DNA of 64,000 nucleotides from Lentzea xinjiangensis (GTDB lineage: Bacteria > Actinomycetota > Actinomycetes > Mycobacteriales > Pseudonocardiaceae). Below are positions 45,289 to 56,814 of the stretch, piece after piece. The stretch's first letter is position 1. Each line of letters starts with the position of its first letter. The notes beneath the pieces were generated by a model, which was not told where the DNA came from, ran no database searches, and was given only the letters and a program-made list of their open reading frames with translations. Both the position numbers and the translations under genes were made by a program. The stretch covers positions 248,001 through 312,000 of the forward strand of contig NZ_FOFR01000009.1 of NCBI RefSeq assembly GCF_900110955.1, written 5' to 3'.

Positions 45289-46041
45289 GTGGAAATCTCG
45301 CCCAAGGACCGCTTCGTCACCGTCTACGGCCGCAAGCCCGTGCTGGAGGCGCTGGACGACCCGGCGCTGTCGGTGGACAAGGTGGTGCTCGCCGACACGG
45401 CCCGTGGCCCGGCGGCGCGCGAGATCCTCGACGCGGCCCGGTCCCGCGGCGTCGCGGTGCAACGGGCGACCGCGCAGCGCGTGAAGGTGCTGGCCGGCAA
45501 CGGCAAGCAGGACCAGGGCGTGCTCGCCGACGTGGTGGCGCCGCGGATGAAGCCGCTCGCGCTCGCGCTGGAAGAGGACTCGCTGCGGTCCGTGCTGGTC
45601 CTCGACGGCATCACCACGCCGGCGAACGTCGGCATGATCCTGCGCACCGCGACCGCCGCGGGCATCGACGGCATCGTGGTGCCGCGCCGTGGCGTCGCGT
45701 CGATCGACCCGCTGGTGGTGAAGGCCTCCGCCGGGGTGGCCTTCCGGGCGCCCGTGCTGCGCTGCGGCACCGCGGCGGAGGCCTCGGCGTTGCTGCGCGC
45801 GTCCGGCTACCCGCTGTACGCGCTGGACTCCCACGCGTCCGACACGATCTACTCCGCGGCCTTCGGCGAACGCGCCGCCTTCGTGCTGGGCAGCGAGACG
45901 TCCGGGATCACCGACGACGTGCGCCCGCACATCACGTCGTGGCTCTCGATCCCGATGGCGGCGGGCGTGGAGTCGCTCAACGTGGCGTCAGCGGCGGCCG
46001 TGCTCTGCTTCGAGCTCGTGCGGCGCGCTCAAGACCGATGA
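45289..46041 (+). CDS. TrmH-family RNA 2'-O-methyltransferase
   Basis: 250 residues. N-terminal substrate-binding part (RFVTVYGRKPVLEALDDPALSVDKVVL) and C-terminal SPOUT domain: LDGITTPANVGMILRTATAAGID, VLGSETSGI and IPMAAGVESLNVASAAAVLCFE, the three knot motifs. GTG at 45289 starts the recognisable N-terminus. Target could be 23S rRNA or tRNA; thiostrepton-resistance methylases are relatives but I see no reason to call it that. Confidence 0.92.
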   Translation: MEISPKDRFVTVYGRKPVLEALDDPALSVDKVVLADTARGPAAREILDAARSRGVAVQRATAQRVKVLAGNGKQDQGVLADVVAPRMKPLALALEEDSLRSVLVLDGITTPANVGMILRTATAAGIDGIVVPRRGVASIDPLVVKASAGVAFRAPVLRCGTAAEASALLRASGYPLYALDSHASDTIYSAAFGERAAFVLGSETSGITDDVRPHITSWLSIPMAAGVESLNVASAAAVLCFELVRRAQDR

Positions 46042-46053
46042 CCCGGCTTCTGC

Positions 46054-46464
46054 TCAGTCGCGGAGCGCGATTCCCAGCAGGATCTCCAGCTCGTCGATCG
46101 TGGACCGCGCCGACGTGTGGTGGACGCCGACCATGCCCGCCTCCGCCGCGCCCCTGACGTTGATGGCGAGGTCGTCGACGAAGACGCACTCCGCCGGTGC
46201 CAGGTCCAGCTTGGTGGCCGTGAGCAGGTAGATGCCGACATCCGGCTTCGCGAGGCCGACCTCGCCGGAGAGGACCGCGACGTCGAGCAGGCCCTGGAGG
46301 GCGGCGGGCGGGTGCCACCAGCCGTCGGCGTTGGACAGCAGGGCGGTCTTGAGGCCGTGTCGCCGCGCCCCGCGGAGAGCCGTGAGGAGCGGCGGCTCCG
46401 CCGGGTTGTCCTCACCGGGGTCGGTCAGCACGCCGCCGTAGTCGAGCACCAGGGCTTTCAGCAC
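46054..46464 (-). CDS. HAD-family hydrolase
   Basis: 136 residues. Motif I is LVLDYGGVLTD, motif II LLSNADGWW, Lys in LAKPDVGIY, motif III VFVDDLAINV. DYGGV in place of DxDxT keeps the nucleophile Asp but replaces the usual second Asp by Gly, as in epoxide-hydrolase-like HADs. GTG 46464. Short for the group. Phosphatase-like, substrate unknown. Confidence 0.85.
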   Translation of the reverse strand: MLKALVLDYGGVLTDPGEDNPAEPPLLTALRGARRHGLKTALLSNADGWWHPPAALQGLLDVAVLSGEVGLAKPDVGIYLLTATKLDLAPAECVFVDDLAINVRGAAEAGMVGVHHTSARSTIDELEILLGIALRD

Positions 46465-46529
46465 GCGTGGACCGTACCCACTTTCGGGTGGCACGTGTCC
46501 TGATCCACGGGTTGACGCGCCTGGTTGGC

Positions 46530-46934
46530 ATGCCCCCAGTCGTCCGCCGCCTCGCTCCGTACGAGCCCCCGGCCGGGGTGGCCGTCATCCCGCGGCCCCG
46601 TCCACGGCCCGTCCCGCCGCCGGTTCCGGAGCCGCCGTCGCCTCCGCTCGACGCCACCCGGCTGCTCGGCGTGGTGCTGGAGGTGCTGGACGGCCGGCGG
46701 CCCGCCCGGCTGCTGCGCCAGGTGGCCGTGCCCGGGCTCGCGGCCCGGCTGGGGGCTCTCGTGCGGGCCAGGAGCACGCGGATGGTGCGGGCGCCCCGGA
46801 TCTGCCACCCGTCGCGGTTCGTCGCCGAGGTCTCGGTGACCGTGCGCCGGGAGGGGCGGGTCCTGGCGGTGGCGGCTCGGGCGGAGCACCGGGGTGGGCA
46901 GTGGTGGCTGACCGCGTTCACGGTGCTGGAGTGA
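46530..46934 (+). CDS. Rv3235-like proline-rich protein
   Basis: 134 residues. Proline-rich linker (PRPRPRPVPPPVPEPPSPPLD) after a short N-terminus, then a compact domain (ATRLLGVVLEVLDGRRPARLLRQVAVPGLAARL ... RICHPSRFVAEVSVTVRREGRVLAVAARAEHRGGQWWLTAFTVLE). This arrangement and the position just before secA fit the Rv3235 family of actinobacteria (DUF6459-type). Role unknown, possibly linked to secretion. ATG 46530. Confidence 0.75.
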   Translation: MPPVVRRLAPYEPPAGVAVIPRPRPRPVPPPVPEPPSPPLDATRLLGVVLEVLDGRRPARLLRQVAVPGLAARLGALVRARSTRMVRAPRICHPSRFVAEVSVTVRREGRVLAVAARAEHRGGQWWLTAFTVLE

Positions 46935-47275
46935 GGCCGGTGGAGCGGTGCGGGCCATGCGGGCAGCGCGGACCGTATGGGCCACACGGGCCGTGCGGGC
47001 TACGGGCAGGGCGCTGGGGTGAAGGCCCGGAAGCGGAGTACGCCGCATCCGCGGTGCTGGAGCGAGGCCTCGCAAGCTGCGCAAGCCGAGCTCTGCCCTC
47101 TGCTCCAGCCCCGCCCAGCCCTGCCCTCCCGGCTCCAGCTCCTGACCCGGCCCCGGCCCGAAGCACACCCCCACGAACCACGTAAGCCGCGCCCCGCCCT
47201 CGGCGCGAAGCCCCCGAAAGCCGCGTGGGCCGCGTTCCAGGAGGAACGCGGCCCACGCGGTGCGGTGCTGAGCGG
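46935..47275. other. 341-bp intergenic region between the Rv3235-like gene and secA
   Basis: Highly GC-rich with short GCGGGC-type repeats; no gene seen. The only clear element is the secA terminator at its right end (47221-47260). Confidence 0.6.
47221..47260 (-). terminator. Terminator of secA
   Basis: CCGCGTGGGCCGCGTTCC (47221-47238) pairs perfectly with GGAACGCGGCCCACGCGG (47243-47260), loop AGGA. 18-bp stem about 15 bases after the secA stop. Confidence 0.85.
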
Positions 47276-50221
<2,946 letters not shown>

Positions 50222-50333
50222 CTGGATAGACCTCATCACCTGTATCGCGGCGCGCCCACGTCGGACGCCTTTCCCCTGCCCATCGTAGGCAAGTCGCCAA
50301 GATGTGTGCACGGACACAGGCGGATTGGGACAA

Positions 50334-50356
50334 CTGACCTGGTATACGCAGGTCAG
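50334..50356. promoter_or_regulatory. Inverted repeat CTGACCTG-N7-CAGGTCAG upstream of secA
   Basis: Perfect 8-bp arms around GTATACG, about 115 bp upstream of secA. Symmetry and position fit an operator; the central TATAC could be part of a -10. Confidence 0.4.
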
Positions 50357-50520
50357 CTGGCATTTCTGCGCAGTCCCACGAGCCGCCCGTCGCCGTGCGC
50401 CCCAGCTCGGCTACTGAAGTGGAGAACGCTCGGGGCCCGTGGGAAGGTTCCTGGTCCGGCCAAGTTCACCTTGACGGTGAACGCGGGGCGCGGAATGGCT
50501 CCGCCCGGCGGTGGACGCGA

Positions 50521-50557
50521 GCCGCCGTCCCGCACACGAGGGGTGCGGGACGGCGGC
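50521..50557 (-). terminator. Terminator of hpf
   Basis: GCCGCCGTCCCGCAC (50521-50535) pairs perfectly with GTGCGGGACGGCGGC (50543-50557). 15-bp stem about 30 bases after the hpf stop. Confidence 0.8.
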
Positions 50558-50584
50558 GGTCGGAGGTTGGTGTGGGTTACCGCG

Positions 50585-51253
50585 TCAGGCCAGCCTGATC
50601 ACGCCGTAGTCGAACCCCTTCCGGCGGTACACGACGCTCGGGCGCCCGCTGTCGCTGTCGGCGAACAGGTAGAAGTCGTGGCCGACCAGCTCCATCTCGT
50701 AGAGGGCCTGGTCGACGGTCATCGGTTTGGCGGCGTGCTCCTTTTCGCGTACGACGCGTCCGGGCAACTTCTCGTCGAGGCCGTCGTCCCACCGCTGCGC
50801 GGGCACTTCCGCCATGCCCTCGTAGTCGGCCTCGGGTGCGTCGAGCACCGCGGTCTTCGCGCGGCGCGACGTCATGCTCTCGCCTGCGGAGGGGATGTCT
50901 CCCAGTCCGCTTGTCGCTTCCGCCACCGAGATCGGGGCGCGGGCCCCGTGGTGGACGCGCCTGCGGTCGTGCGACCGGCGCAGGCGGTTCTCGAGCTTCG
51001 CGACCGCGGCATCGAGTGCGGCGTAGAAGTCACCCGCACAGGCTTCGGAACGGACCACGGGTCCACGTCCCTTGCCGGTGATTTCGACCCGCTGGCAGTT
51101 CTTCGACTGACGGCGGTTCGGCTCGTGGAAAAGCTCCACGTCGAAGCGGATGACCTTGCGGTCGTAGCGCTCAAGCCGGGCCAGCTTTTCGGCAACGTGC
51201 ACCCTGTAGTGATCGGGCACCTCGACGTTGCGGCCCTTAACGACGATGTCCAT
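50585..51253 (-). CDS. hpf: Ribosome hibernation promoting factor, long form
   Basis: 222 residues. N-terminal beta-alpha-beta-beta-beta-alpha domain (MDIVVKGRNVEVPDHYRVHVAEKLARLERYD) binds the 30S decoding centre; C-terminal domain (MTVDQALYEMELVGHDFYLFADSDSGRPSVVYRRKGFDYGVIRL) dimerises ribosomes into 100S particles. A basic linker ([16 protein letters not shown]) joins them. GGGAGGTCG before the ATG. Position after secA matches Mtb Rv3241c. Confidence 0.95.
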   Translation of the reverse strand: MDIVVKGRNVEVPDHYRVHVAEKLARLERYDRKVIRFDVELFHEPNRRQSKNCQRVEITGKGRGPVVRSEACAGDFYAALDAAVAKLENRLRRSHDRRRVHHGARAPISVAEATSGLGDIPSAGESMTSRRAKTAVLDAPEADYEGMAEVPAQRWDDGLDEKLPGRVVREKEHAAKPMTVDQALYEMELVGHDFYLFADSDSGRPSVVYRRKGFDYGVIRLA

Positions 51254-52209
51254 ACACGACCTCCCTCGCTTTGCTGCGAGCATTGGCTGGACTGGATTCT
51301 CGCGCCGTGGCGATCTTCTGATCGCGGGTGTGTCGCAGAGGGTCGTCCTCCGCAGGTCTCACGGCGCCAGGGTCATGGGCTCTTCGCCTCCTCCCCGCGG
51401 GCCGGGAACGCTGATAGCGGTGCACGTTAGCTTGGGATTCACCGTCGCGTAAGCCCCCTTGCCGGGGGAACGACGGAATTTTTCCTCGACTACGCAGCGC
51501 GACAACGGCGCGTCGCCAGTCGTATCCCGAGCGTGCCACGAACCGCGCTCACCGGCACCTCGCTCACCCGAACGGCGCAGGCCAGGACCGGCACTCGACG
51601 GCAGCGTCGCTGCGTCGAACGGGTCCGGTCGCGGCCTCATACCCAGCCAACGGGCGACCTCCGCGTCATGTTCCCGAAACGTGGAAGAGATCGATTCCGA
51701 ACCACTCCGCCACCCCCGGCGGCAGTTCTCACCGCGGAACTGATCGGTGCCGATGCCCGATCACGGCCCAGTCACGGGCGGCTGAACGGCGGATTTCGCC
51801 CAATGCCGGACAAGTCGGTTGATCACGTTCAGCACCGGACATGAACACATTTCAATGAATAACCGCTGGTCAGCTCAGCATGTGAATAATCGTTAACGCC
51901 GGAGGCGTGTGACGGGCGCCCGCACGGGTCACCCAGGGCGGTACGGCCGGGCAGCACGTCTCGATAGGACGGTCGCCCTTCACGCGGACGTCGCGGTTCG
52001 GCAATCTCCGCTCAACACGGCCCGACACAAACGGGTCAAAACGAGTGAGCGATCTTGGCAGATCGCGCCGGAACTACCGGTCCACGCGTCTCAGCCGGCC
52101 CAGCGGAGATCGACAACATAATCAGAACTTCACTCGTGTGGGCGGTGCCGAAAGACCCCCTGCCCGCGCGACCGGATTTTCTGTCAGACCCTCCCGCCAT
52201 CCTGGTCCC
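51254..52209. other. 956-bp region between hpf and comF, no supported gene
   Basis: Reading frames here have poor third-position GC bias and no recognisable domain. Part of it, around 51830-51900, is unusually A/T-rich and could be a promoter or origin-like unwinding element for the plus strand. A 70-codon GTG frame (51909-52121) after GGAGG is possible but not convincing. Confidence 0.4.
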
Positions 52210-52827
52210 ATGACAGCTCTCGACCTGCTCCTGCCGTCGACGTGCGCCGGCTGCGGCCGCCGCGGCACCGCTTGCTGCGCCAGGTGCCTCGCCGGCTTCG
52301 GCCCTCCGCAGCCGGTCCGGGTCCCCGGTGTGGGGCCTCCCGTGTGGGCGCTGGCCGCCTACCACGGCGTGGCGCGGGAGCTCGTGCTCGCGTTCAAGGA
52401 GCGGGGCGCACGGGAGCTCGCGGCGTGGTTCGGGGCCTTGGTGGCGGCGGCTCTGGTGTCGGTGGGGCCCGCGCCGTGGACCCTCGTGCCCGCGCCCTCG
52501 CGGCGCAGCGCCGCACGAGAACGCGGAGGTGACCACATGCTGCGCATCGCGCGGGAGGTGGAGATCGCCACCGTCGCGCCGGTGCTGCGCCTGAGACCCG
52601 GCGTGGCCGACTCGGTGGGCCTGAGCGCCGGGGCACGGCGGCAGAACCTCGCCGGCCGCGTCGAGGTGTGCGGCCGGCCGCCGCCGGGCACCACCGTGGT
52701 GCTCGACGACGTCATCACCACCGGGGCGACGGCGGCGGCTTGCGTTCGCGCGTTGCGGGGAGCCGGGGTGCGGGCTCGCGGCGTGGTGGTGCTGACCTCG
52801 GCTCGGCCGCACCAGGCTGGGATGTGA
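52210..52827 (+). CDS. ComF-family phosphoribosyltransferase-like protein
   Basis: 205 residues. N-terminal zinc ribbon (CAGCGRRGTACCARCLAGF) then ComFC-like PRTase fold: ALAAYHGVARELVLAFKERGARELA, VGLSAGARRQNLAGRV and VVLDDVITTGATAAACVRAL, the PRPP loop. In naturally competent bacteria ComFC supports DNA uptake; in actinobacteria its role is unknown. ATG 52210 after a weak site. Mtb has the same gene after hpf (Rv3242c), but there on the opposite strand relative to this window. Confidence 0.9.
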   Translation: MTALDLLLPSTCAGCGRRGTACCARCLAGFGPPQPVRVPGVGPPVWALAAYHGVARELVLAFKERGARELAAWFGALVAAALVSVGPAPWTLVPAPSRRSAARERGGDHMLRIAREVEIATVAPVLRLRPGVADSVGLSAGARRQNLAGRVEVCGRPPPGTTVVLDDVITTGATAAACVRALRGAGVRARGVVVLTSARPHQAGM

Positions 52828-52878
52828 GCGTCGGCCGGGTGCTGCCCTGCCGGGCTGCGGTGCGGGGCTGATCTCAAA

Positions 52879-52932
52879 CCCAGTCGGCTGGGCCCAGTCG
52901 GTGCGGGCCCAGCCGACTGGGCCCGCACCGAC
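52879..52932. terminator. Competing hairpins after comF
   Basis: Hairpin 1: CCCAGTCGGCTGGGC (52879-52893) with GCCCAGCCGACTGGG (52907-52921). Hairpin 2: GTCGGTGCGGGC (52897-52908) with GCCCGCACCGAC (52921-52932). Both perfect; they overlap and cannot form together. Confidence 0.65.
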
Positions 52933-52976
52933 CTCGGGCACACCCGCCCCGGGAAGCCGACCAGGCATGCAAGGGA

Positions 52977-53023
52977 ACGCGGGGGCCCCGCGTTTCCCTC
53001 AGGGGAACGCGGGGCCCCCGCGT
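52977..53023. repeat. 47-bp near-perfect palindrome
   Basis: ACGCGGGGGCCCCGCGTTTCCCT (52977-52999) against its reverse complement at 53001-53023 with one mismatch and a one-base centre. Extrusion-prone; could be a REP-like element or terminator. Confidence 0.6.
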
Positions 53024-53097
53024 GGCGGCTGGGGGACGGAGGTGTGGATGGCCTGACTTGGTGCAACGGCCTGTGTGCTCGCTGGCGTGCGGCCTGC

Positions 53098-53181
53098 CTG
53101 GCGTGCGCTGAGGCCACGACTGCTCCTGGCGTGCGCTGAGGCCACGACTGCTCCTGGCGTGCGCTGGGGCCACGACTGCTC
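53098..53181. repeat. Three 28-bp tandem repeats
   Basis: Unit CTGGCGTGCGCTGAGGCC plus ACGACTGCTC at 53098, 53126 and 53154; copies one and two are identical, copy three has one A-to-G change. No spacers, so not a CRISPR array. Confidence 0.85.
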
Positions 53182-53304
53182 GGCCGGCGATGACGACCAG
53201 GACGTCGGCGGCTCCAGCAAGCGAGGCGGCCCACGTCTCGAGCCGACGGCCGCCGACGCAGCCGGCCAAGCCGCGGCCAGCCGGACAGCCGGCACCGGCG
53301 CCCG

Positions 53305-55050
53305 TCAGCCCGGGTAGAAGACCAGCGCGCCCGAGGACACCCGGATCCCGCTGGACCGCCACACGTCGGTGATGTCCGAGGCCGACCACAGCCCGGAGGG
53401 GTCGATCACCTGCACCTGACGCGCGGGTGCCGCCGCCACCGGTCCCACCGGCACGGTGAGGTTCGACTGGCTGTAGCGGTCGAGCTTGTAGCCGTCCGCG
53501 TAGACCTTGGTGACCGGCAACGACGGCAGCGAGGAGGAGACGACCAGCACGTCCTGGGACAGCCAGTCGAGCGACTGCACGGCCGCTCCCAGCGTCGCGG
53601 GCTGGACCTGGCGGGGTGAGCGCAGGGCCACGTCCTGGTTGTTGCGCACCACGGACGCCACGTAGAGCTTGCCCGCGATCACCAGTGCTGCTCTCGTGCC
53701 GTCGCGCGAGAGGCGGAGTTCGCTGATGGGGCCGAACGGCAGGACCTCGGTGATGTTGACGCCCTTGGCCGTCCAGCCGCCGTTGTCGGAACGGGTGACG
53801 CGGGCGACGGAGGTGCCGTCGACCGCCGTCCAGACCTCGGTGGCCGGTTCCTTCACGCCGCTCGACAGCAGCCAGGTGGGGCGCGACAGCGTGGTGGCGC
53901 GCTGGTCCACTTCGGACAGCTCCTGCTCCAGCTCCCCCACGCGCAGGCGCATCCCGCCGGCCGCTCTGGTCACCACGGCCAGGCGCGAGCCGTCGAGCGA
54001 CTGGGCCGCGCTGACGACGTTGTAGGTGCCGTTGCCCGCCGGGCCCTTGATGGGGCTGCCGTCGCTGAGCGAGCGGATCGTGCCGTCCACCACGAGCATG
54101 CCCCGGAGGTCCGCGTTCAACGCCAGCAGGTCGTCGCCCGCGGTCGCCGACACGTCGGCGGGGCGGTAGTCGCGCTGGTCCGGCAGGATCTGCTGGCCGT
54201 CGACCAGCACCCGCACCCGCGAGGTGGTGACGCCGGAGTACGACTTCACGACCTGGGCCACGATCTGCTTGCTCTTCTCGGGCGTCAGGTCCTTGCCCAC
54301 CTTGGTGAGGTTGACCTCCAGCGCGCCGTCGTCGGCCTCCTTCGTCTCCGAGAAGACGTCGGTGTCCGGGCCGAGGGCGCTGACCAGCGTGTCGCGCACG
54401 GCGTCGCCGGGGCCCTTGATCAGCAGTTCCGTGACCCTGGTGGGGATGCTCGTCGCGGGCGGGATGACGACGTAGCGCGGGTCCGGCACCAGCACGGTGA
54501 ACTCGGGGTTGTAGAAGTACAGCGTCACCCGGCGGTAGTTGTTGTTGAACAGGCTTTGCGGCATGTAGACGCCCGGCGGCGGCTCGGAGATGCGCCACTG
54601 GTTCTCGCTGTTGCGCTCCAGCCTCACGGCCTGCTGGACGTCGCCGAGGCGCGGCACGAACGAGTTGTCGTTGCCCAGCCGGCCGACGTACTTGCCTTGC
54701 AGCAGAACGGTTTGCGTCTTGTCCTGCGGCGCCTGCGTGGCCGGGGTGGGCGGCACCGTGGCGAACGTGGTCTCGATGATCGTGGGGTTCTTGGTGTCCC
54801 ACTTCTGGTTGGCTTCCGGCGTCAGGTAGGCGCGGGCGGCCGCGAAGTCGCTGTCCGGGTTCGAGGTCGCGTCGATGAAGTCGCGGACCAGCATGAACGG
54901 GTCGATGTTCTGGCGCGGCTCCGGTGCCTTGACCGTGTTCGTCGCCCTGCTGTCCTTCGACCCGATCGGCTTGGGCTGGGTGTTCGTCGGGATCGCGGCG
55001 CACCCGGACAGCGTCACGAGGACGAGCACCAGCAAGGAGAGCCGCTTCAC
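53305..55050 (-). CDS. lpqB: LpqB family beta-propeller lipoprotein
   Basis: 581 residues. Lipobox LSGC (Cys17) after MKRLSLLVLVLVT. GerMN/sporulation-like domain in the first half (YFYNPEFTVLVPDPRYVVIP...), then a propeller-type domain. LpqB is known to bind the MtrB extracellular loop and modulate MtrAB. GTG 55050 overlaps the mtrB stop (GTGA); no in-frame stops, so the operon mtrA-mtrB-lpqB is intact. Mtb orthologue Rv3244c. Confidence 0.94.
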   Translation of the reverse strand: MKRLSLLVLVLVTLSGCAAIPTNTQPKPIGSKDSRATNTVKAPEPRQNIDPFMLVRDFIDATSNPDSDFAAARAYLTPEANQKWDTKNPTIIETTFATVPPTPATQAPQDKTQTVLLQGKYVGRLGNDNSFVPRLGDVQQAVRLERNSENQWRISEPPPGVYMPQSLFNNNYRRVTLYFYNPEFTVLVPDPRYVVIPPATSIPTRVTELLIKGPGDAVRDTLVSALGPDTDVFSETKEADDGALEVNLTKVGKDLTPEKSKQIVAQVVKSYSGVTTSRVRVLVDGQQILPDQRDYRPADVSATAGDDLLALNADLRGMLVVDGTIRSLSDGSPIKGPAGNGTYNVVSAAQSLDGSRLAVVTRAAGGMRLRVGELEQELSEVDQRATTLSRPTWLLSSGVKEPATEVWTAVDGTSVARVTRSDNGGWTAKGVNITEVLPFGPISELRLSRDGTRAALVIAGKLYVASVVRNNQDVALRSPRQVQPATLGAAVQSLDWLSQDVLVVSSSLPSLPVTKVYADGYKLDRYSQSNLTVPVGPVAAAPARQVQVIDPSGLWSASDITDVWRSSGIRVSSGALVFYPG

Positions 55051-56804
55051 CGCACTTCCTCCGAAACCTCTTCCGACGACCTCTCCGCGGGAGGCCCGTC
55101 GACGGGCTCCGCGGGCTGCCAGGTGATCTCCTCGGGGGTCAGCTCGACGACGCCGTGCTCCTCCGCGGCCGGTTCCTCCGCCACCGCGACGGGGTGGCTG
55201 GAGATCGCGGGCGCGAGCGGCAGCGGGCTCTCCCGCACCTCCTCGCCGTGCCTGCGCGGCAGCGTCAGCCGGAACACGGCGCCGTGGCCGGGTTCGCCCC
55301 ACGCCTCCAGCCAGCCGCCGTGCAGGCGCGCGTCCTCCAGCGAGATCGACAGGCCGAGGCCCGTGCCGCCGGTGCGGCGGTTGCGGGAGGGGTCGGCGCG
55401 CCAGAAGCGGCTGAACACGAGCTCCGCCTCGCCCTGCCGCAGGCCGACGCCGTGGTCCCGCACGGTGATGGCGACGGCGTCGTCGTTGCCGCGCATGGTG
55501 AGCTCGACCGGCTGGCCCTCGCCGTGGTCGATGGCGTTGGCGAGCAGGTTGCGCAGGATCCGTTCGACGCGGCGGGAGTCGAGCTCCGCGGTGAGCTCGG
55601 ACTCGGGCAGGTCCAGCACCACGGGCGAGTTGGCGTTCGTCGCGATGGCGCGCACCGAGTCGTGCGCGCGGCGGGCCAGCACGCGGATGTCGACCTGTTC
55701 GGCGGTCAGCTCCTCGACGCCGGCGTCGAGCCGCGAGATCTCCAGCAGGTCGCCCAGCAGCGACTCGAACCGGTCGAGCTCGTCGACCAGCAGCTCGGTG
55801 GAGCGGGCGAGACCGGCGGGGAACTGCTCGCGCGAGGCGTGCAGGACGTCCGCGGCCATGCGCACCGTCGTGAGCGGTGTGCGCAGCTCGTGCGAGACGT
55901 CAGAGGTGAACCGGCGCTGGAGCTGGCCGAACTCCTCGAGCTGCTTGAACTGGGCCTGGATCGACTCGGCCATCTCGTTGAACGACTCGGCCAGGCGCGC
56001 CACGTCGTCCTCGCCGACGACGTGCATGCGCTCGTGCAGGGTGCCGTCCGCGAACCGCTCCGCGACCTCGGCCGCCTGCCGCACCGGCCGCACGACCTGG
56101 CGCGTCACGAGGTTCGCGATGAGCGCGAGCAGGACCAGCAGCACGATGCCGCCGACCACCAGCGTCGACTGCACGACCTCGGCGGTGCGCTGCTCGGAGG
56201 TGAGCGGGAAGATCAGGTAGAGCTGCATCGAGCGGGCGGACGTGCTCATCGGCAGGCCCACGACGAAGAGCGTGGTGTGCGCGTTGCCGCGCTGCACCGT
56301 GTGGATCTGGGTGCCCTCGTCGCCGTTCTCGACCATCTCGCGCAGGCCGCGCGGCACGTCCTCCAGCGGTCCGACCGACGGCACCCGCCCGGCGCCGCTC
56401 GACCCGAGCCCGTCGGCGAGCACGGCTTCGAACGCGCCGGCGCCCGCCGTCGTGGCGTCCGTGCCGACGCCGCCGACGGCGAGCTTGTTGATCGCGCTGG
56501 TGAACCGCGTCTGGACGCTGTCCGGGCCGGGGTTCAGGCCGACCAGGTCGGACTGGATCAGGTTGCGCGAGGCCATCGCCTGGCGCACCGCGGCCTCGTC
56601 CTTGGTGCTCAGGAGCTGGTTGGTGATCTGCATCTGCAGCACCATGCCCAGCACGAAGACCACAGCGGACGACAACGCGAGCGTGGACACCACGACGCGC
56701 AGTTGCAGCGAACGACGCCACAGGTCACCGAACGCGGCCCAGCGCTTCCGCGCCTCCTCGGCGAGGAACTGCGCCTTCGCGACGACCGGCCGAACGAACT
56801 TCAT
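55047..56804 (-). CDS. mtrB: Sensor histidine kinase MtrB
   Basis: 585 residues. First membrane segment LQLRVVVSTLALSSAVVFVLGMVLQ, extracellular loop (about 170 residues), second segment TLVVGGIVLLVLLALIANL, HAMP (RQVVRPVRQAAEVAERFADG), HisKA with phospho-acceptor His in FTSDVSHELRTPLTTVRM, HATPase (NLLANAIDHGEG, DHGVGL, RTGGTGLGLSI). The C-terminal tail is rich in Glu/Pro. Partner of MtrA. ATG 56804, ten bases after the mtrA stop. Confidence 0.97.
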   Translation of the reverse strand: MKFVRPVVAKAQFLAEEARKRWAAFGDLWRRSLQLRVVVSTLALSSAVVFVLGMVLQMQITNQLLSTKDEAAVRQAMASRNLIQSDLVGLNPGPDSVQTRFTSAINKLAVGGVGTDATTAGAGAFEAVLADGLGSSGAGRVPSVGPLEDVPRGLREMVENGDEGTQIHTVQRGNAHTTLFVVGLPMSTSARSMQLYLIFPLTSEQRTAEVVQSTLVVGGIVLLVLLALIANLVTRQVVRPVRQAAEVAERFADGTLHERMHVVGEDDVARLAESFNEMAESIQAQFKQLEEFGQLQRRFTSDVSHELRTPLTTVRMAADVLHASREQFPAGLARSTELLVDELDRFESLLGDLLEISRLDAGVEELTAEQVDIRVLARRAHDSVRAIATNANSPVVLDLPESELTAELDSRRVERILRNLLANAIDHGEGQPVELTMRGNDDAVAITVRDHGVGLRQGEAELVFSRFWRADPSRNRRTGGTGLGLSISLEDARLHGGWLEAWGEPGHGAVFRLTLPRRHGEEVRESPLPLAPAISSHPVAVAEEPAAEEHGVVELTPEEITWQPAEPVDGPPAERSSEEVSEEVR

Positions 56805-56814
56805 AAGTCACCTG

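Larger units (their letters stand above)
50222..50584. other. 363-bp intergenic region upstream of secA
   Basis: No gene. Contains the secA promoter region, the inverted repeat CTGACCTG-N7-CAGGTCAG (50334-50356, A/T centre GTATACG), and the hpf terminator (50521-50557). Confidence 0.5.
52828..53304. repeat. Palindrome- and repeat-rich region between comF and lpqB
   Basis: 477 bp, no gene. Contains two overlapping competing hairpins (52879-52932), a 47-bp near-perfect palindrome (52977-53023) and three 28-bp tandem repeats (53098-53181). It lies between convergent genes and may serve both as terminator; the repeats have no clear role. Confidence 0.6.

Noticed and set aside
45289..46041. Thiostrepton-type 23S rRNA resistance methylase
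   Set aside because: Only general TrmH/SPOUT motifs are present and no antibiotic gene cluster is nearby.
51909..52121. 70-codon GTG frame after GGAGG upstream of comF
   Set aside because: Codon use is not biased toward GC third positions and the product has no recognisable feature; not enough for a gene call.
53098..53181. Repeat array as a possible CRISPR
   Set aside because: Units are directly adjacent without spacers, only three copies, and no cas genes are present.
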